A DNA stretch of 64,000 nucleotides from Girardinichthys multiradiatus (Eukaryota > Chordata > Actinopteri > Cyprinodontiformes > Goodeidae): the NCBI RefSeq assembly GCF_021462225.1, contig NC_061794.1, forward strand, positions 20,139,284-20,203,283. Direction: 5' to 3'. The position numbers and the translations under genes are program-made. The notes under the pieces are model-generated. The model saw only the letters and a program-made list of their open reading frames with translations, did not search any database and was not told where the DNA came from. This document shows, piece after piece, positions 23,836 through 36,000 of the stretch. Position 1 is the first letter of the stretch; each line of letters begins with the position of its first letter.

Positions 23836-25460
23836 CCAACCTCACTTGACTCCTTCAAATGGGAAAGAGCAGCAACTCTATTTTAAGTTCCCCAAATGAT
23901 GGAACTTTGCATGTTTACTGTAAGCCTATGAAGGAAATTCATTTTAGTTGATTGCATCTGAAATTACACTCTGTCAGGATCCATTATGAGAGTTGGGATG
24001 TAGACAGATTGCTAAAACGAAAGCTTCTCATTTTGGTTCAGCTCTTTTGTCCTGCAATACTGGAGATAAGGCCAGCATTTGTCAATCCATCTCCACTTAT
24101 ATCCTACCCTCACCCTAAGAGCCATAAACCCCTTCATTTGAGGCAGACATTAAACACCCCACCAGGAGGAAGCTCTCCACCTTTTTCCCATTGAGAGGAG
24201 TGGCTTCAGACAGACGACTCTCATCTCGACCGCTGAACACTTCCCCCTAATGCAGGCTGAAGATCATGGAATGAAGACACAAAAGGAACCACATGATGTA
24301 CAAACAGCAAAGATGAGACTCGGAGGTACCCAAAGCAGACACCTTTTTCTCTACAAACCTGCCTTGATATTCTGTCCAGAAACACTAAACAAAGGATTCA
24401 GTCCGGTGGGAGTCCAACCCTCACTGGGAATGAGCTTGACTTTGTGCTGAGGGTGCTAACACAGCTCTTGCTTTGTTTGTACAAGGAGCACATAGCCTGA
24501 CCAAGCATACCCAGTACCCCATACCCCTACTACATCATTGCACAAAATGCCTTAATTGGCACAGTCCTATGCTTCCTCCAGATCCACACGCATGTGGAAA
24601 CCAAACTTCCATGACCCCTGAGCAATACAGTTAGAAAGAATTAAACAAAGCTCCCGATTTGCCCCATTGGCTTTGGTACAAATATATTTGTAATTAAAAG
24701 TCTGTGCAACCAAATATAGAACCATTGTGTCAAAGTAAGCAGAGTAATTAGGTTACCACTGAGTAGAAACACACATATAAGCTTACTGTAATTTTATGTT
24801 TGAGACATTAATGGCTGAATAGATGAGATGAAGTCATTAGCACTCCAATGGAGCCATTTGTGGCCCATGAGGTGTTTAGTAGAAGATAGCTCATCGGGGA
24901 ACAATGATGTATTTGACAAAAGTAGGAGAATGAAACGATGCACACAAGCTCTAAGATCCCCAAAAGAGCTCCAATGTGTCAAGAAAACATGTAACTCTGA
25001 ATGAGTTTACAGTGTCCTATAAGAGTCCTGTAAAAGCAAAGTCATTCTGCCATATGCTTCTTTTTAAAAATGACAGAGTGCCAAACAACAGCTGGTCATG
25101 CATACATAAAGGTTTTCAAATCCACTCTGTGTGATCCAGATAGACGGATGGAAAGAGACTGTAACTGTTTTAAACATCTCATGAAGAATTTCAAAATTCA
25201 CCTTCAAAGAGGAGTCTCGCAGAGAAGAGAAAGGGCAGAAATCAAACCCACCATCAATAGGTGTCTTAGCCGAGGCCCACTGAACAACTGACCATTACAG
25301 CGATGAGCTGCTGGTTCCACACAGGCTATCTGACCGGAATGACAGGGAATTCGATTTGGATGATGTATCAAGAAAGACCGACAGTTTAGCACAATAGAGC
25401 GGGAACGAAATGGCAGAACAGACGAGGCTGGCTGACAGAAAGACAGAACTGGGATAAGTG
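23836..25460. other. Intronic DNA, nothing recognised
   Basis: Unique-looking sequence with slightly higher GC around 24090-24440 and 25200-25450. Frames of 66-112 aa lack domains; the 112-aa minus frame (25204-25542) runs through the GT repeat. Confidence 0.5.
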
Positions 25461-25520
25461 AAGTGTGTGTGTGTGTGTGTGTGTGGAGGGGTGGGGTGGG
25501 GATGGAGGAGGGGTGGGGGT
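25461..25520. repeat. (GT)n and G-rich tract
   Basis: About 11 GT units (25462-25484) followed by a GGGGTGGGGTGGGGATGG-type G-rich stretch to about 25520. Confidence 0.9.
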
Positions 25521-26089
25521 ATTTCAGCACGTCCAATAGCAAGTCAGGGTCATAGGTAACGTCCGTCAGTAAAGGACAGGTAGACAGTGCCAGGCTTTAA
25601 CCAATAGCAGAGGAATGAGCTAACCTATTCCCTGCTCCCACAAGCGCTGGTAATTCTCTCAAATGTCACATCAGAATGGATCTCATTTAGGTGGGTAAAA
25701 AGGACCTGACTCTCCATTGCAGATGTGGGTGGACCTGCACTGGATTGGCCGTGAACTCTAAAAACACAGCTGCAAAGGAAGTGCTTTGAAAAGGCGTGAA
25801 AGAGAGGCAGGTTTATGTCAGTGCAGTTTAACTCAGTGATAAATGAAAGGGTGTTAAAAAATATCTCAAATCTTTTTACACAGAGATAAAAGAAAGTTCT
25901 TCAGTTTTGATGTAAACCTATTTTCTTTTTTTAAACTGGGGGCGTAATACTGTGTTGTTAACCTTATTTCTCATTTATTAGAGGGAATTGAATAAATAAA
26001 GAAAATATGTTGTCTCATAGTCACCCATCCAACCCCAAGGGAAGATGGAAGCCCTGGTAATCACATATAGCACAATAGCTTACCTATAA

Positions 26090-26440
26090 TCCCCTTTATT
26101 TTTATTTTCATGATGTCACTCTCTTTAAGCCCCTTGCTTTATGAGTCGCAAACGGACAGAAGTGGGGGCTGAAGAGAGGCGGAGTGGTGAGGGAAGGGGA
26201 CGGGGTGGGGGGGTGTTGGTGGTGGTGGCTGAAAACAAATGATGTGGATCCCTCATTGTTCTTTCTCTATGCCCTCATTCCAGTCAGGGCAATAAGAGAA
26301 CATTGTGATTTACTGTCAGTGAAGCGCAAGAGTGCATCAGAGAGAATCCACTGCGGCAGGGGCCATTAAAATAGATTTAACTTCCCACAGTATTAGGCCA
26401 GATGTCTGCACTTCTATTATATTTCAACCAGCCATGACCT
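26090..26440. promoter_or_regulatory. Candidate conserved intronic element
   Basis: Repeat-free stretch with CCCCTTTATTTTTATTTTCATG near 26092-type AT cores, TCCAGTCAGGGCAATAAGAG near 26278 and GGGGCCATTAAAATAGAT near 26358, interrupted only by a G-rich run at 26185-26225. No coding potential. Function inferred from texture. Confidence 0.22.
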
Positions 26441-26571
26441 TGGTCTCCACATGATGAGAAAGATCACCAGAAGAGAGGGACAGGGAGAGTGAAAATATAT
26501 GCAAAAAACCAATAGAAATATCAAACTACTTAGTCTCACTAAATCCATGAGCGGCATCATGCTGCATATAC

Positions 26572-26592
26572 AGAGAGAGAGAGAGAGAGAGG
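26572..26592. repeat. (GA)n microsatellite
   Basis: About ten GA units. Confidence 0.9.
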
Positions 26593-26754
26593 GAGAAAAA
26601 CCAGGACCAAAATAGAGCCAAGGTTTCAAGTTTTCTGAAAGTGTATGAATCACTGAATGCATTTCTGCTGCTGTTTTTGGTGGTGGTGCCTTTCTGTATT
26701 TCAGGAGAAACCAAGGGAAAACCCATACAATCCGTTCTGGAGAAGTTTTGAAAA

Positions 26755-26842
26755 TAAGATTGGGCAAAGATGTCTGTAGATGTACAAAACCGGTAGAGAC
26801 ACACCTCAACATACAAATATATATGGGGAGTATACATATACA

Positions 26843-26887
<45 letters not shown>

Positions 26888-27140
26888 CCGTATATATATA
26901 TATACGGTATGTATATATATATACCGTATATAGATATAGATATATATATACAGTATATATATATATATACACACACACACAAAACATTTAGCATTTTCCT
27001 TCACTTTCAAAATTATGCGCAGCTTTTACTTGATCTATCACATAAAATCCCAAAAGAAGACACTGGAGTTTGTGGTTGTAGTTTGACAAAATGTGAAAAG
27101 GTATAAGTGATATTAATATTTTTGCAAGGCACTCCACGAG
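26755..27140 (+). mobile_element. Tc1-like 3' end remnant with microsatellite inside
   Basis: Reads GGGCAAAGATGTCTGTAGAT, then ACCGGTAGAGACACACCTCA, the C-terminal coding end of a fish Tc1 transposase. After the TA/AC microsatellite it resumes with TGATCTATCACATAAAATCC, TTTGACAAAATGTGAAAAGG and TTTTTGCAAGGCACTCCACG, the terminal inverted repeat. The rest of the element is absent. Confidence 0.6.
26844..26980. repeat. Compound (TA)n/(AC)n microsatellite with palindromes
   Basis: About 137 bp of TA repeats interrupted by ATACCGTAT and CAGTATAT variants and ending in AC units. Positions 26881-26914 form a perfect 34-bp palindrome centred in TA, extendable to about 26872-26923. Long IYIYI-type frames on both strands here are artefacts. 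Confidence 0.95.
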
Positions 27141-28479
27141 TATGCTCACATTTAAAGAACAAGGGAAGTGATGACTTCTTATGTAATCACATATTAAAAT
27201 GCTGCCTTTTATGCTCTTAACACCATTCAGTTCGTAGTGAATGTTTATATAATTTCTATAAAATCCTTCCTCTCTGGCCACAGTCCATTTATTTCAACTC
27301 TGTAAAACCACAGTAGAGGTCACTGCTTGTTGCACTTCAGAGACCGATGATAATTGGACTTATTGGCTGACATGGACTGACCTAAAAAAAGATCTACCAC
27401 TGGCTATGACTACAACTCACAATCCTCCCGCCTTAGCATTGGTGTAGATGTTATTCATGTGTTCCTTTGATGTTCTTCCAGCACAGTTTTCACATATCGA
27501 TGCACCACTGCTGGTTTAAGAGCTGAAAAAGAGTTTTCAGCCTGATTTCATGATATTGACTTTGTACACATTCTTATAAAAGTCAAATACACTACGAATG
27601 AGTTGCATCTCTTCTTCAGGCTGACAACCTTGCCGACGGGTCTGTGGAGCCTCAAAGAAGCAGCGAGAAGTGTGTTGGCATTTTCAGACCCTCAATTTTG
27701 ATTTTTCTTCCATTTTCTCAAACATTTCCCTAGTTTTTGTTTTTTCCTTGCAGCAAAAGAATGCAAGCATAGAGAGGACTTTCACTGAGGTACAGTATAT
27801 GGACGGGTTTAGAAGGGAGAGCCAGTGTTGTGTAGTGAGGAGAATGCTGCAATTGTGCTGGTGGGGGTATAATGGTGCACTGTGACTCACTATTAAGTAA
27901 TGGTGCTTTTCACATCAGTATCGCCCACACTGGGTGCTGGGGTGAACTGAGGTGTTTCTGACTCAGAGAGATATAGAAAAAAGATAAAGGTAGAAAAAAA
28001 AGGGAGTAAAGGTGGGACAGTCCTACAGTATAAGTGAAACCTGTCTCATGTTTCATGTAGCCTGAAAATCAAATAGACTAATATATTTAGCAATAAAATA
28101 AAAGAAAACAGTTCAAAGTTTTATATAAACGGTAATCTGTCATTTTAAATGAGGTTATATGCTAAGATACTCCCGCTATATAACCCGACACACTTTGTTA
28201 GACAGCACCATCTAAGGTGGTCCACCTTCAATACTAGAAAAAGGAAGCGAGGTTCAACAGAGGTAGGTGACTAATAGAACCATCTGTCCATTTTGTGCCT
28301 TATTTATCAAATAAGAAAAACATAATGAAAAGGAAAAAACAACAACAAACTAATAGTAAGAGAGAAGTGGTCCTAAATATCGAGTAAAATTAAGAAAATC
28401 TTCTTAACTGTCAAAAAACTATGACCTAACTTTTGGGTTTAATGTTCTTACACAGTATTTGGAGGTAGATGTTTTGTAG
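27141..28479. other. Intronic DNA, nothing recognised
   Basis: No recognisable coding segment or repeat boundary. Frames at 27670-27885 and 27684-27890 are antisense to each other and motif-free. Confidence 0.5.
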
Positions 28480-28602
28480 AGTTATTGGCATAACTCTCAC
28501 CACACTTTGAATTGTTATTATGATGCACCGACTATGCCAAAACAAATTCCTTGTATGTCCAAAAACGTACTTGGCAATAAAGCTTTTCTGATTCTGATTC
28601 TG
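28480..28602 (+). mobile_element. LINE 3' end fragment
   Basis: AAATTCCTTGTATGTCCAAA followed by CTTGGCAATAAAGCTTTTCT and the ATTCTGATTCTGAT tail match the 3' terminus of the LINE at 18818-19697 in sequence and order. Only the last ~120 bp are present. Confidence 0.6.
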
Positions 28603-28755
28603 ATGAAAGCCTCATTTTCTTTCTTTAAATATGACATTCAGTCATATATGTGCTTGAAATAATTTAGATCAATCATGTTTCATCTATCAAAACAACCCAG
28701 CAGAGCTTGCAATCCATGTAAGGAATGGCGAAGCGAGAATGTTTTTTGTTTTTGC

Positions 28756-29017
28756 GGTGACTGTGGCTCAGTGAGAAGAGTGGTTGTCTTGCAATCTGAG
28801 GGTTGTAGGTTTGATTCCAGCTTCCTCCTGCCACATGTTGATGTGCCCCTGGGCAAGGCAATTAACCTCAAATTACCTACTGATCTGTGTATTGGTGTAT
28901 GAATGTGTGCATGTCAGTGAGTGCGTCTGGGTGAATTTGGCTCTAGTGTAAAGTGCTTTGAGTGGTCAGTATGACTGGAAATGTGCTAAACAAGTTCAGT
29001 CCATTTACCATTTTTTT
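28756..29017 (+). mobile_element. tRNA-headed SINE-like repeat
   Basis: A-box-like TGGCTCAGTGAG (28764-28775) and B-box-like GGTTTGATTCC (28808-28818) are spaced as in a tRNA-derived pol III promoter. The body has CCCCTGGGCAAGGCAATTAA and AGTGTAAAGTGCTTTGAGTG, and the 3' end is AGTCCATTTACCATTTTTTT. The same family lies inverted at 53791-54104. A tRNA gene is excluded: no cloverleaf or 3' acceptor stem follows. Confidence 0.55.
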
Positions 29018-29205
29018 AAGGTGAATGGAGAGGTATGATGTCTGAAGACAATGTATTTTAGCTTTTAGTCCTCATAATGCTGATTCTGATAGAGGCCACA
29101 AGCTGAAACACATTCAACCTCTAATCTCTGCCTGAAGGATCAAACATTAAATCTAAGAAACATTGCACAACTTTAACATCATCACTTGAGTAAAATTTTA
29201 AGGTA

Positions 29206-30321
29206 CCGTATTTTCCGCACTATAAGGCGCACTTAAAAACCTTTAATTTTCTCAAAAAATGACAGTGCGCCTTGTAATCCGGAGCGCCTTATATATGGAT
29301 CAATTGGTTAATTGGTTGATCCATACTGGTTGTACACGGCGCTCTGTCAAAATGTTTCAGTACGACTGGTAAACTACAAAGCCGCACCGCTTGCAGCATT
29401 ACGGCTACCGTAGTCAGGGGCGTCGCCGAAGTAATAGCGGTAAACACCTGTACTGTGCTTACTCCTAGTCCAACACCACTTGTGTGTGTATAACGTTTGA
29501 ATGTACTGTTGCAGGAATTGCCTGAACTATATGTGATTAGAAGCTCAGTGTGTGGGGTGTATGTTTCGTGTGTGTGTATGGAAGATGTTGACATTACTCC
29601 TCCGGACAGAGGTGGCGCTGTGTGCTGCCGTAGCTGAGAATCAAGAGTGAAGGAGTGACGTCGGTATTATTGTGTGTGTGGGGTGGGTAGAGACGGCGAC
29701 CGGAGCAGCGGTGTATGAGTCTGTAAGCCCTGTGTTTTTACGTGCTGCAAAGTCATTAAAAAGAACCCCGAATCTCGTCAACAACTCAGTGTTTTGATGC
29801 TGTTTCTTCATGCTCAACTCAGCAACGTATGAGTGAGGGAGTTAACCCCGAGGAAACTAGTAACTTCGGCCCTGGAGAAAGCGTCTCCCCTGTGTCATCA
29901 GACTACGGTCAGGGGACAGAAACAGGAAAGGTTAACAGTACTAACGTTTGATTTAGTGCATCAAACTGTTTCTTTTACGTGTTTACTGAATCAGGGAAAA
30001 GTTCCCTTTCACGTTTTAACTAACGTTTGATTTCAACTTCAACTTCATAGACTCCAATGCATTCCTAACGTGCGGTTGGTTCTATTCAATATAATTCTAT
30101 GTAGAGGAGACCTTACCATGAGAGTGAATGGAGTTATCAGAACGCTGGTTTGTAGTGTATTAATAAAGTTTGACTGACTGACTTATCTGATTGTTTTGTT
30201 GACATTCTCTTTAGCTCCATCTAGTGGATGCATAACGCAACCCCAGTCAAACGTTTGACTGCAGTAGCTTCTATTCTATGCGCCTTATAATCCGGTGCGC
30301 CTTATAGTGCGGAAAATACGG
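29206..30321. mobile_element. TA-flanked DNA transposon, superfamily unassigned
   Basis: 1116 bp between TA dinucleotides (29204-29205 and 30322-30323). The two ends are perfect inverted repeats of about 27 bp starting CCGTATTTTCCGCACTATAA. Extra inverted copies of the GCGCCTTATA word lie just inside each end (for example 29284-29294 and 30290-30307), making nested subterminal hairpins. The interior is GC-richer and CpG-bearing but encodes nothing I recognise; the 65-aa (29833-30030) and 101-aa (29289-29594, minus) frames have no domain. The TA duplication suggests Tc1/mariner mechanics; a non-autonomous copy is most likely. Confidence 0.7.
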
Positions 30322-30323
30322 TA

Positions 30324-31334
30324 GTTAAACTCACATTTTAACTAGTCATTTAGTTCAATGTACTATGTTTTCCATATGTTTCATGATGCTTTAACAACAT
30401 CCCACATTCAAAAACAAGAATTCTGACAAAACTTAAGAGAAATTATGAAGACGCATTTTTCTGCACTTAAGAGAAAGGCTTTTGAAATACCAACTCAACA
30501 ACTAAAAAAAAAAATAACAATCGTGCTTTGTTGAGTTGCAATGTTAAGTTGCACCAGTTCTGCAATTAAGAGTAAAATTATTCAACTTTGTTTTTGTTCT
30601 TCTTCCAATTTGATATCAATCAGGCTGAATTCTGGTGTTTATTGAATGTGGGAAATGTAAACGATTTGTTTAGCAATAATTTTTAAATCAGGACTATTTC
30701 TAGTGTTTCCTATCCTGACAAGAAAAATACATATTTTGTTTTAAAAGCCATTTAATAAACATTCTGACATTCTTTAGGCCAATGAAAACATTAGTGATGG
30801 AACTGAAAAACATAAAACTATTTTGTCATTTTTGATTAAAATTAGCTTGTGTAAAATGTATGGTTTTACCACGGAAACAAAAATATAAATAAATCACAGA
30901 GGAATTAACCCACAGTTAACCTCTCAGTTTTTACAGCCGGTATGTGATTAATAAATTTTTTTGAGTTCGAATAACACATAACTACCTAGCTGTGTTAGTT
31001 AAGCAGCTGAAATACAACAAGACTGTACTCAAAAAAGAAAATAAATAACAATTTTTTCGATAGTTTGCTTTGTGCTAGTATGTGCTTGCTTCAAGGCTTC
31101 CTTCATGGGATACGGTTCATCATTTGTGTGTAAACATCTCCAAAAACATGTGCACCATGGAGGAACGGAAAGTAGATTTGAATGTCAAAATCTTTCCTCT
31201 GAAAAGCAAGAAAGAAATGCTAAAAAGATGGGAAATGTGCTGCCAAATGAATCAAATGAATTTTATGAGGACCTCAAAATTCATGTGAACTTGTCAAAAA
31301 GGGTAGGAAATGTCTAATTTAAGGAATATTACAG
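30324..31334. other. Intronic DNA, nothing recognised
   Basis: AT-rich. Overlapping 81-aa and 68-aa frames at 31072-31317 are lysine-rich without any motif. Confidence 0.5.
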
Positions 31335-32205
31335 CCAGATGTAAGTTTATTGTGATAGACTAGACAAATGGGACAAATGGGATGAAAATGAGCCAAAGTT
31401 TTGAAAAATCTTATAAATAAAAATCAGAAAAAAAAGACACATCTGTATTCAATCCCTACTACTCTGATCTCAAATAGTGAGCAACAGTTGCTTTCAAAAG
31501 TAAAGCTTTAGGGAGGATTTGGTTTTAACCCAATATTGCAAGCTTTGGATGTCTCACAGAGCATTGTTCAGTCTATAACTGTAAACATATTGAAAAATGG
31601 TTGGCCATCTAACTATATATGCCTGGCAAAGACATAATTAATCAGACAAGCTTCCAATACTGGAGGAGCTGCAAAAATCCACAGCTCAGGTAGGCAAATC
31701 TATAGACACAACAACTAGCCATGTACAAAACTGGTTGTTACAGAAGAGTGACCAAAAAAAAGCCATTGTTAAAAGAAACCCATAAGAAGTCCTATTTGGA
31801 GCTTCCCATGTAGGGAACACAGAAAACATATAGAATAAAGTAGTCTGGACAGATGAGACCCAAATTGAAATTTTTGGCCTACATCCAAGTCGTGTAGTAG
31901 AAAACATCACTCTGAAGACATATTTCATATTGTGAAACCTGGTGGTCGGAGTGTCATCATGTGGTGATGGCTTTCTTCAGCAGGGCCAGGGAAGCTGGTC
32001 AGAGCAGATGAAAAGATGGATGCAGAATAAAGACGAATGCTAAAAGGAAACCTGTTGGGCTGCAAAACACTTAAGATTGGGATGGATGTTCATCTTACAG
32101 CAGGACAACAGCCCTAAACATACAGCAAGAGCTATGATGGTGTGGTTTGCTAACATTGTTATGTTAGAATGGGCCAGTCAAAGTGAAGACCTGATATGAA
32201 CACAT
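31335..32205 (+). mobile_element. Tc1-like transposase remnant
   Basis: Order of recognisable Tc1 pieces on the plus strand: CATCTGTATTCAATCCCTAC (terminal region), CAAGCTTTGGATGTCTCACA (helix-turn-helix), GAGGAGCTGCAAAAATCCAC, TGGACAGATGAGACCCAAAT (first catalytic Asp), CTTTCTTCAGCAGGGCCAGG, and CAGGACAACAGCCCTAAACA (QDNSPKH, second catalytic Asp). Many stops and small indels break the frame, and the third catalytic region and right end are lost. It is far older than the 1610-bp copies and belongs to a different Tc1 family. Confidence 0.8.
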
Positions 32206-34191
32206 GCAAAGCACTGGACAGCGCAACAAGAAAATGACACGCATATTAGCACTTTTATTGGTCTGCTTTTTACTCCACCATCCACCTCTAACCAGCTTCC
32301 CTTAATCCAAATCTTATCCTATTGTCTAAACATTTTGTATGCCTACGAACACACATGAAGAGGCATCCACGTGCACTAATTAAACTGCAGAGCAAGAGGA
32401 GAGGCCAGAAAAAAAAATCCAAAAATATACATTGAGGAACAAGTCTGCATAACCACTCAAGCTGATCGAGCCTGATATGAATGCCAATGAAGGGCACTCA
32501 TTGGCCATTAAGCAAAATTAGAATTTGTGTTGGCGTGGTTGGAGGAAAACCAATCATTCTCATGGAGGTATTACAGTGCTGCAGAAATATAAACGGCGGT
32601 CCGCCTTATTTCACATTTATCCGTGTGACGGGTTGATAATGAGCAAACTGCCAGTTTCACTTCAATTTAGTCTGAATAAATGTTCACAAATTCCAATCAG
32701 GTACGTGTTTATATTTTGTGTTCAGTAAGGATTGATGGGTCTGTCACATTTTATCCTTTTTAGTTGATGTGGATAGTTAAAGCACCTTTACAACTTTAGA
32801 AAATATATTCTGATTAAAAAGTGATTTCCTGGTATTAATGACCCCTATTAATCTAATCAAATCTGCAGCTAGTCTGTTTGAGAGATTTATGATTCTGTAA
32901 TGCTTATTTCCATTCCATCAGGATAAATGAGCCATTTAATAATCTTTATTTCAGCAAACTGTCTGCTTCATAGATTTGTGTGTGGGCGATACAAACAAAG
33001 CTGGTCAAAGATAAATCCAACACATTTGCTTATATTTTAAAGTTCTAACAGATGAACCAAATGTAAAACATTAATATCATCAAACTGCCCCACAGATCCA
33101 TATGTGCAGTTTGCATGGATATTTTCAAAAGAAAATATGCAATATTTTAAGCAAGGAAAACACCTTGTTTAAATGGGCAGATTGCATTCAAGCATACAGC
33201 GAACAGCCCCTTTAAAGCTGTTTCTGATTAGCGGTTTTCTGTTTTTTAAAAGCCCAGAAATGTTATGTGTAATGCAATCTTCTGGCTGTGTCAGGCTGCT
33301 ACCTCAGTGTATTTGCTGTAGAAGACCCTAGACATGCAAACAAAGGAGTCTCTGTTCTGGCTACACACATCATTTTCACAAGCACACATTATGTACGGGC
33401 TCAGCTAGGCATCCGACCACACTGTTAAATGTGCAATAAAGCATTTGGCCTCTCTCTTTTAAAATATGCTTGACCTGTGCAGCAGTACAGCAATTGTGAG
33501 CATTGCCCTACAAACTAAGGGATAAAGGTCTTACTACAGTGCTAGTTACGTAGAAGAAAATGGAAGAAAAAAAACCCAGAAATTAGAGGATTCTTTTTGA
33601 TTGCAGGCATTTTAATACCTGCAATAAAGAAAACTGACTCAGATCACGGCAACTACTGTAAATACCACTGTTATGAAGGCGAATAAAATATTCAGGGCTG
33701 AAGGCTCTGGACACTGTAGGGCTGTTGTGGTTGAAACACATCTTTAAACGGGGATGGAGCACCTGTGAAGTGGCAGGTGGGGGCCATGGTTCCAAATTTG
33801 CAAAACACAAGGTACTGGTGGAAAAAAAAGGTACTGAAGAGTGGGTTCCAGTTATTTATTTACTGCAATTCTTACTAAATTAACTTTCCAAGTGAAGGTT
33901 AATTCTGGGGTGTTTGAAGGGAGGATCTGACTGATTTTTGAACTACAGGTTCATCCAGGTTGTACAACAGCTTAGGATATCTTTATCATTTGCAGTTGCT
34001 GACGGAAATGTCAATGTTCAGTCCAGATTATTTCTGGTTTTCTGGAAAAGGAAAAATTGCCCCCCCCCCACCAAAAAAAAAAAAAAAGCATTTTTTATCT
34101 ACACAACCAAAGCAAGACCAGCATCACCATTCTTGGCACGAAGACAACCTTCTTTCCAGTGTTGGATGGACTCTTAAACGGACTACCTTTA
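32206..34191. other. Intronic DNA, nothing recognised
   Basis: Unique-looking AT-rich sequence with a C9/A14 homopolymer junction at about 34063-34087. The block around 33180-33430 is non-repetitive and could be conserved. No gene is supported. Confidence 0.5.
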
Positions 34192-34233
34192 AGATCTTGT
34201 CCATACCTCTTTTTTGGGGTATGGACAAGATCT
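34192..34233. repeat. Perfect 16-bp inverted repeat (hairpin)
   Basis: AGATCTTGTCCATACC at 34192-34207 and its exact reverse complement at 34218-34233, separated by 10 bases. A second, shorter inverted pair CAAGATGAAG/CTTCATCTTG (34234-34243 and 34283-34292) follows immediately. No T-run or gene end makes a terminator meaningful here. Confidence 0.9.
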
Positions 34234-34364
34234 CAAGATGAAGTGGAGACAAGGTGTAGTGTCTTGTTTAGGAAAAGCATGTCTTCATCTTGTCATCTCT
34301 TTTTGCAGATTATGTGGTTCTGCTTGTTCTTAGACCACTTTTATAGTATCTGCAAAGGAGTTGA

Positions 34365-34640
34365 AGTGAAATCTCTGGTCCATCTACGTTCTAACACTCA
34401 TCCAGGGAAGCTCAGAGTAGAGCCACTGTTCCTTCATATCAAAATTAGATCACCTAAGTTTCGGTCTCTTCCTGATACCTCCCAACGGAAGATATCCCAG
34501 GGCAGACCCAGAACTTAGTAAAGTGACTGTATCTCTACTTGTTGAACACCTTAGGATCCCCCAGAATGAGCTGGAGAGTGTCGCTGGCAGAGGGATGTCT
34601 GGGTTTCCCTTGTGAACCTTTTACCTTTGTTTAATTTGTC
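34365..34640 (+). mobile_element. Decayed RTE-type LINE 3' end
   Basis: GAAGCTCAGAGTAGAGCCAC, then AGGGCAGACCCAGAACTTAG, then TTAGGATCCCCCAGAATGAG and GTCTGGGTTTCCCTTGTGAA follow the order of the C-terminal coding end of abundant fish RTE/Rex3-like LINEs. Divergence is high and the frame is broken. The match is from memory of the family, so clade is tentative. Confidence 0.5.
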
Positions 34641-36000
34641 TGAAAATGGCTCAGAAGTTGAGCATCAAAACACTTAAAGTTACTCAGAAAGTGAAGAAAA
34701 ATTAAGGAAATTAGCAAAACAAATCTAGCAGGAAAACATTGTTTTTTAAACATTATACGGGGTTATTTATTAGTAATACACCAATATGTGTGCAACTCTA
34801 TCCTGCTATAAAATTTTAAATCAAAGGCGCTCTGTTAAAGGATAGAAAAGCCCAACAATGAACTCTGTGTTTCACAGGTTTCTTCATGAGTTGTGTGTAA
34901 GCTCCTATGTGACAGCGCTGACAGAGCATCAACTGCAGCTGACATGTTTTGAAAAGGCCAAATTGCCTTATCCACTAAGAAGGTATTTGTTGACACAACA
35001 CTGCAAACCTGGAGTGGGTGCTGGTGATTGACGCATGACCGCAGCACCAGCAAAATTACAAAGCTGGACATTTATCCCAATTAGCACACACACGTATGCA
35101 CGAGCAGTGACATAGTTAGGGCACATCAGGAAATGTGGCATACAACGATAGACTTTATGGTCTTGTGATTTGAGCTGTTAGCAGACAATGAGCTGCTAAA
35201 GCTTCCCGCTCAACCCTTCATTATAGTCTCTGAAACCCAACATCAAAGAAATATACAGTCCCATAGGATGAAAGTGCCATGTGTCCATATGTGTGTTTTT
35301 ATTGGACTTTGTTTTGGATTGGGTGTGTGTGTTTGTGTGTGTTAGTTGGTTTATGAGTGTTTATGTGTTTGCGGTGTGGTCCACGTCCATATGTTTTCTG
35401 TTCTTTTGTTTTTGCAGGGTCTAATTTAAATTTTACATCATGTAAGTAAACACATTTTTGTACAGTGAGGACATTTTGGCTGCTCCTAACAACTTCAAAG
35501 GGTTGTTTGAGAGTGCTTTTCAAGTTAGGGCGATAATGAAATTCTTTTTATTGGGCTAGTAACACATACCTAAAGAAAAAGAAGGGAAAAGAGGTGTGGA
35601 GGGTTACTCAAGTAAGATTGCTCAAAGAGCTGCTTGCAGGAAGTTTTTTCATGCATTTAATCTCCTCATTTAATGCATCATTCAGTCTTCCAAAAAAGCA
35701 TGGTTGTAGAGGTGAACCATGGTCAGAAAAACCTATTAGTTTTCGGTGTGAATTCACACTGCTCCTTTTTAATTCCAAAATTTTACCCTGGCCTTGGTAC
35801 ATGGTACATGTACAGAAGACTTCTCTGTAGTTACAGTTGGATTGTGAGAAGTTAATAGGAAGATATCTCAAAATCTTAATTCACTGAGAAAAAGAAAGAA
35901 TGTATTTGTTTCTGTGTCAATGAACTTAGCATTTTATGACAGAATTACAGTTTACAACTGTTGACAACTACATGAAGAGTTATGCTAAAGAAATCCATCA
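34641..36000. other. Intronic DNA, nothing recognised
   Basis: Includes a GT-rich patch at about 35322-35345. Frames of 60-87 aa around 35594-35871 overlap on both strands and carry no motif. Confidence 0.5.

Noticed and set aside
26417..27010. 197-aa and 153-aa minus frames and 108-aa plus frame rich in I and Y
   Set aside because: They are translations of the TA microsatellite and its flanks, open in several frames on both strands.
28756..28830. Possible tRNA gene from A- and B-box-like words
   Set aside because: No acceptor or anticodon stem pairing; the sequence continues as a repeat seen again at 53791-54104.
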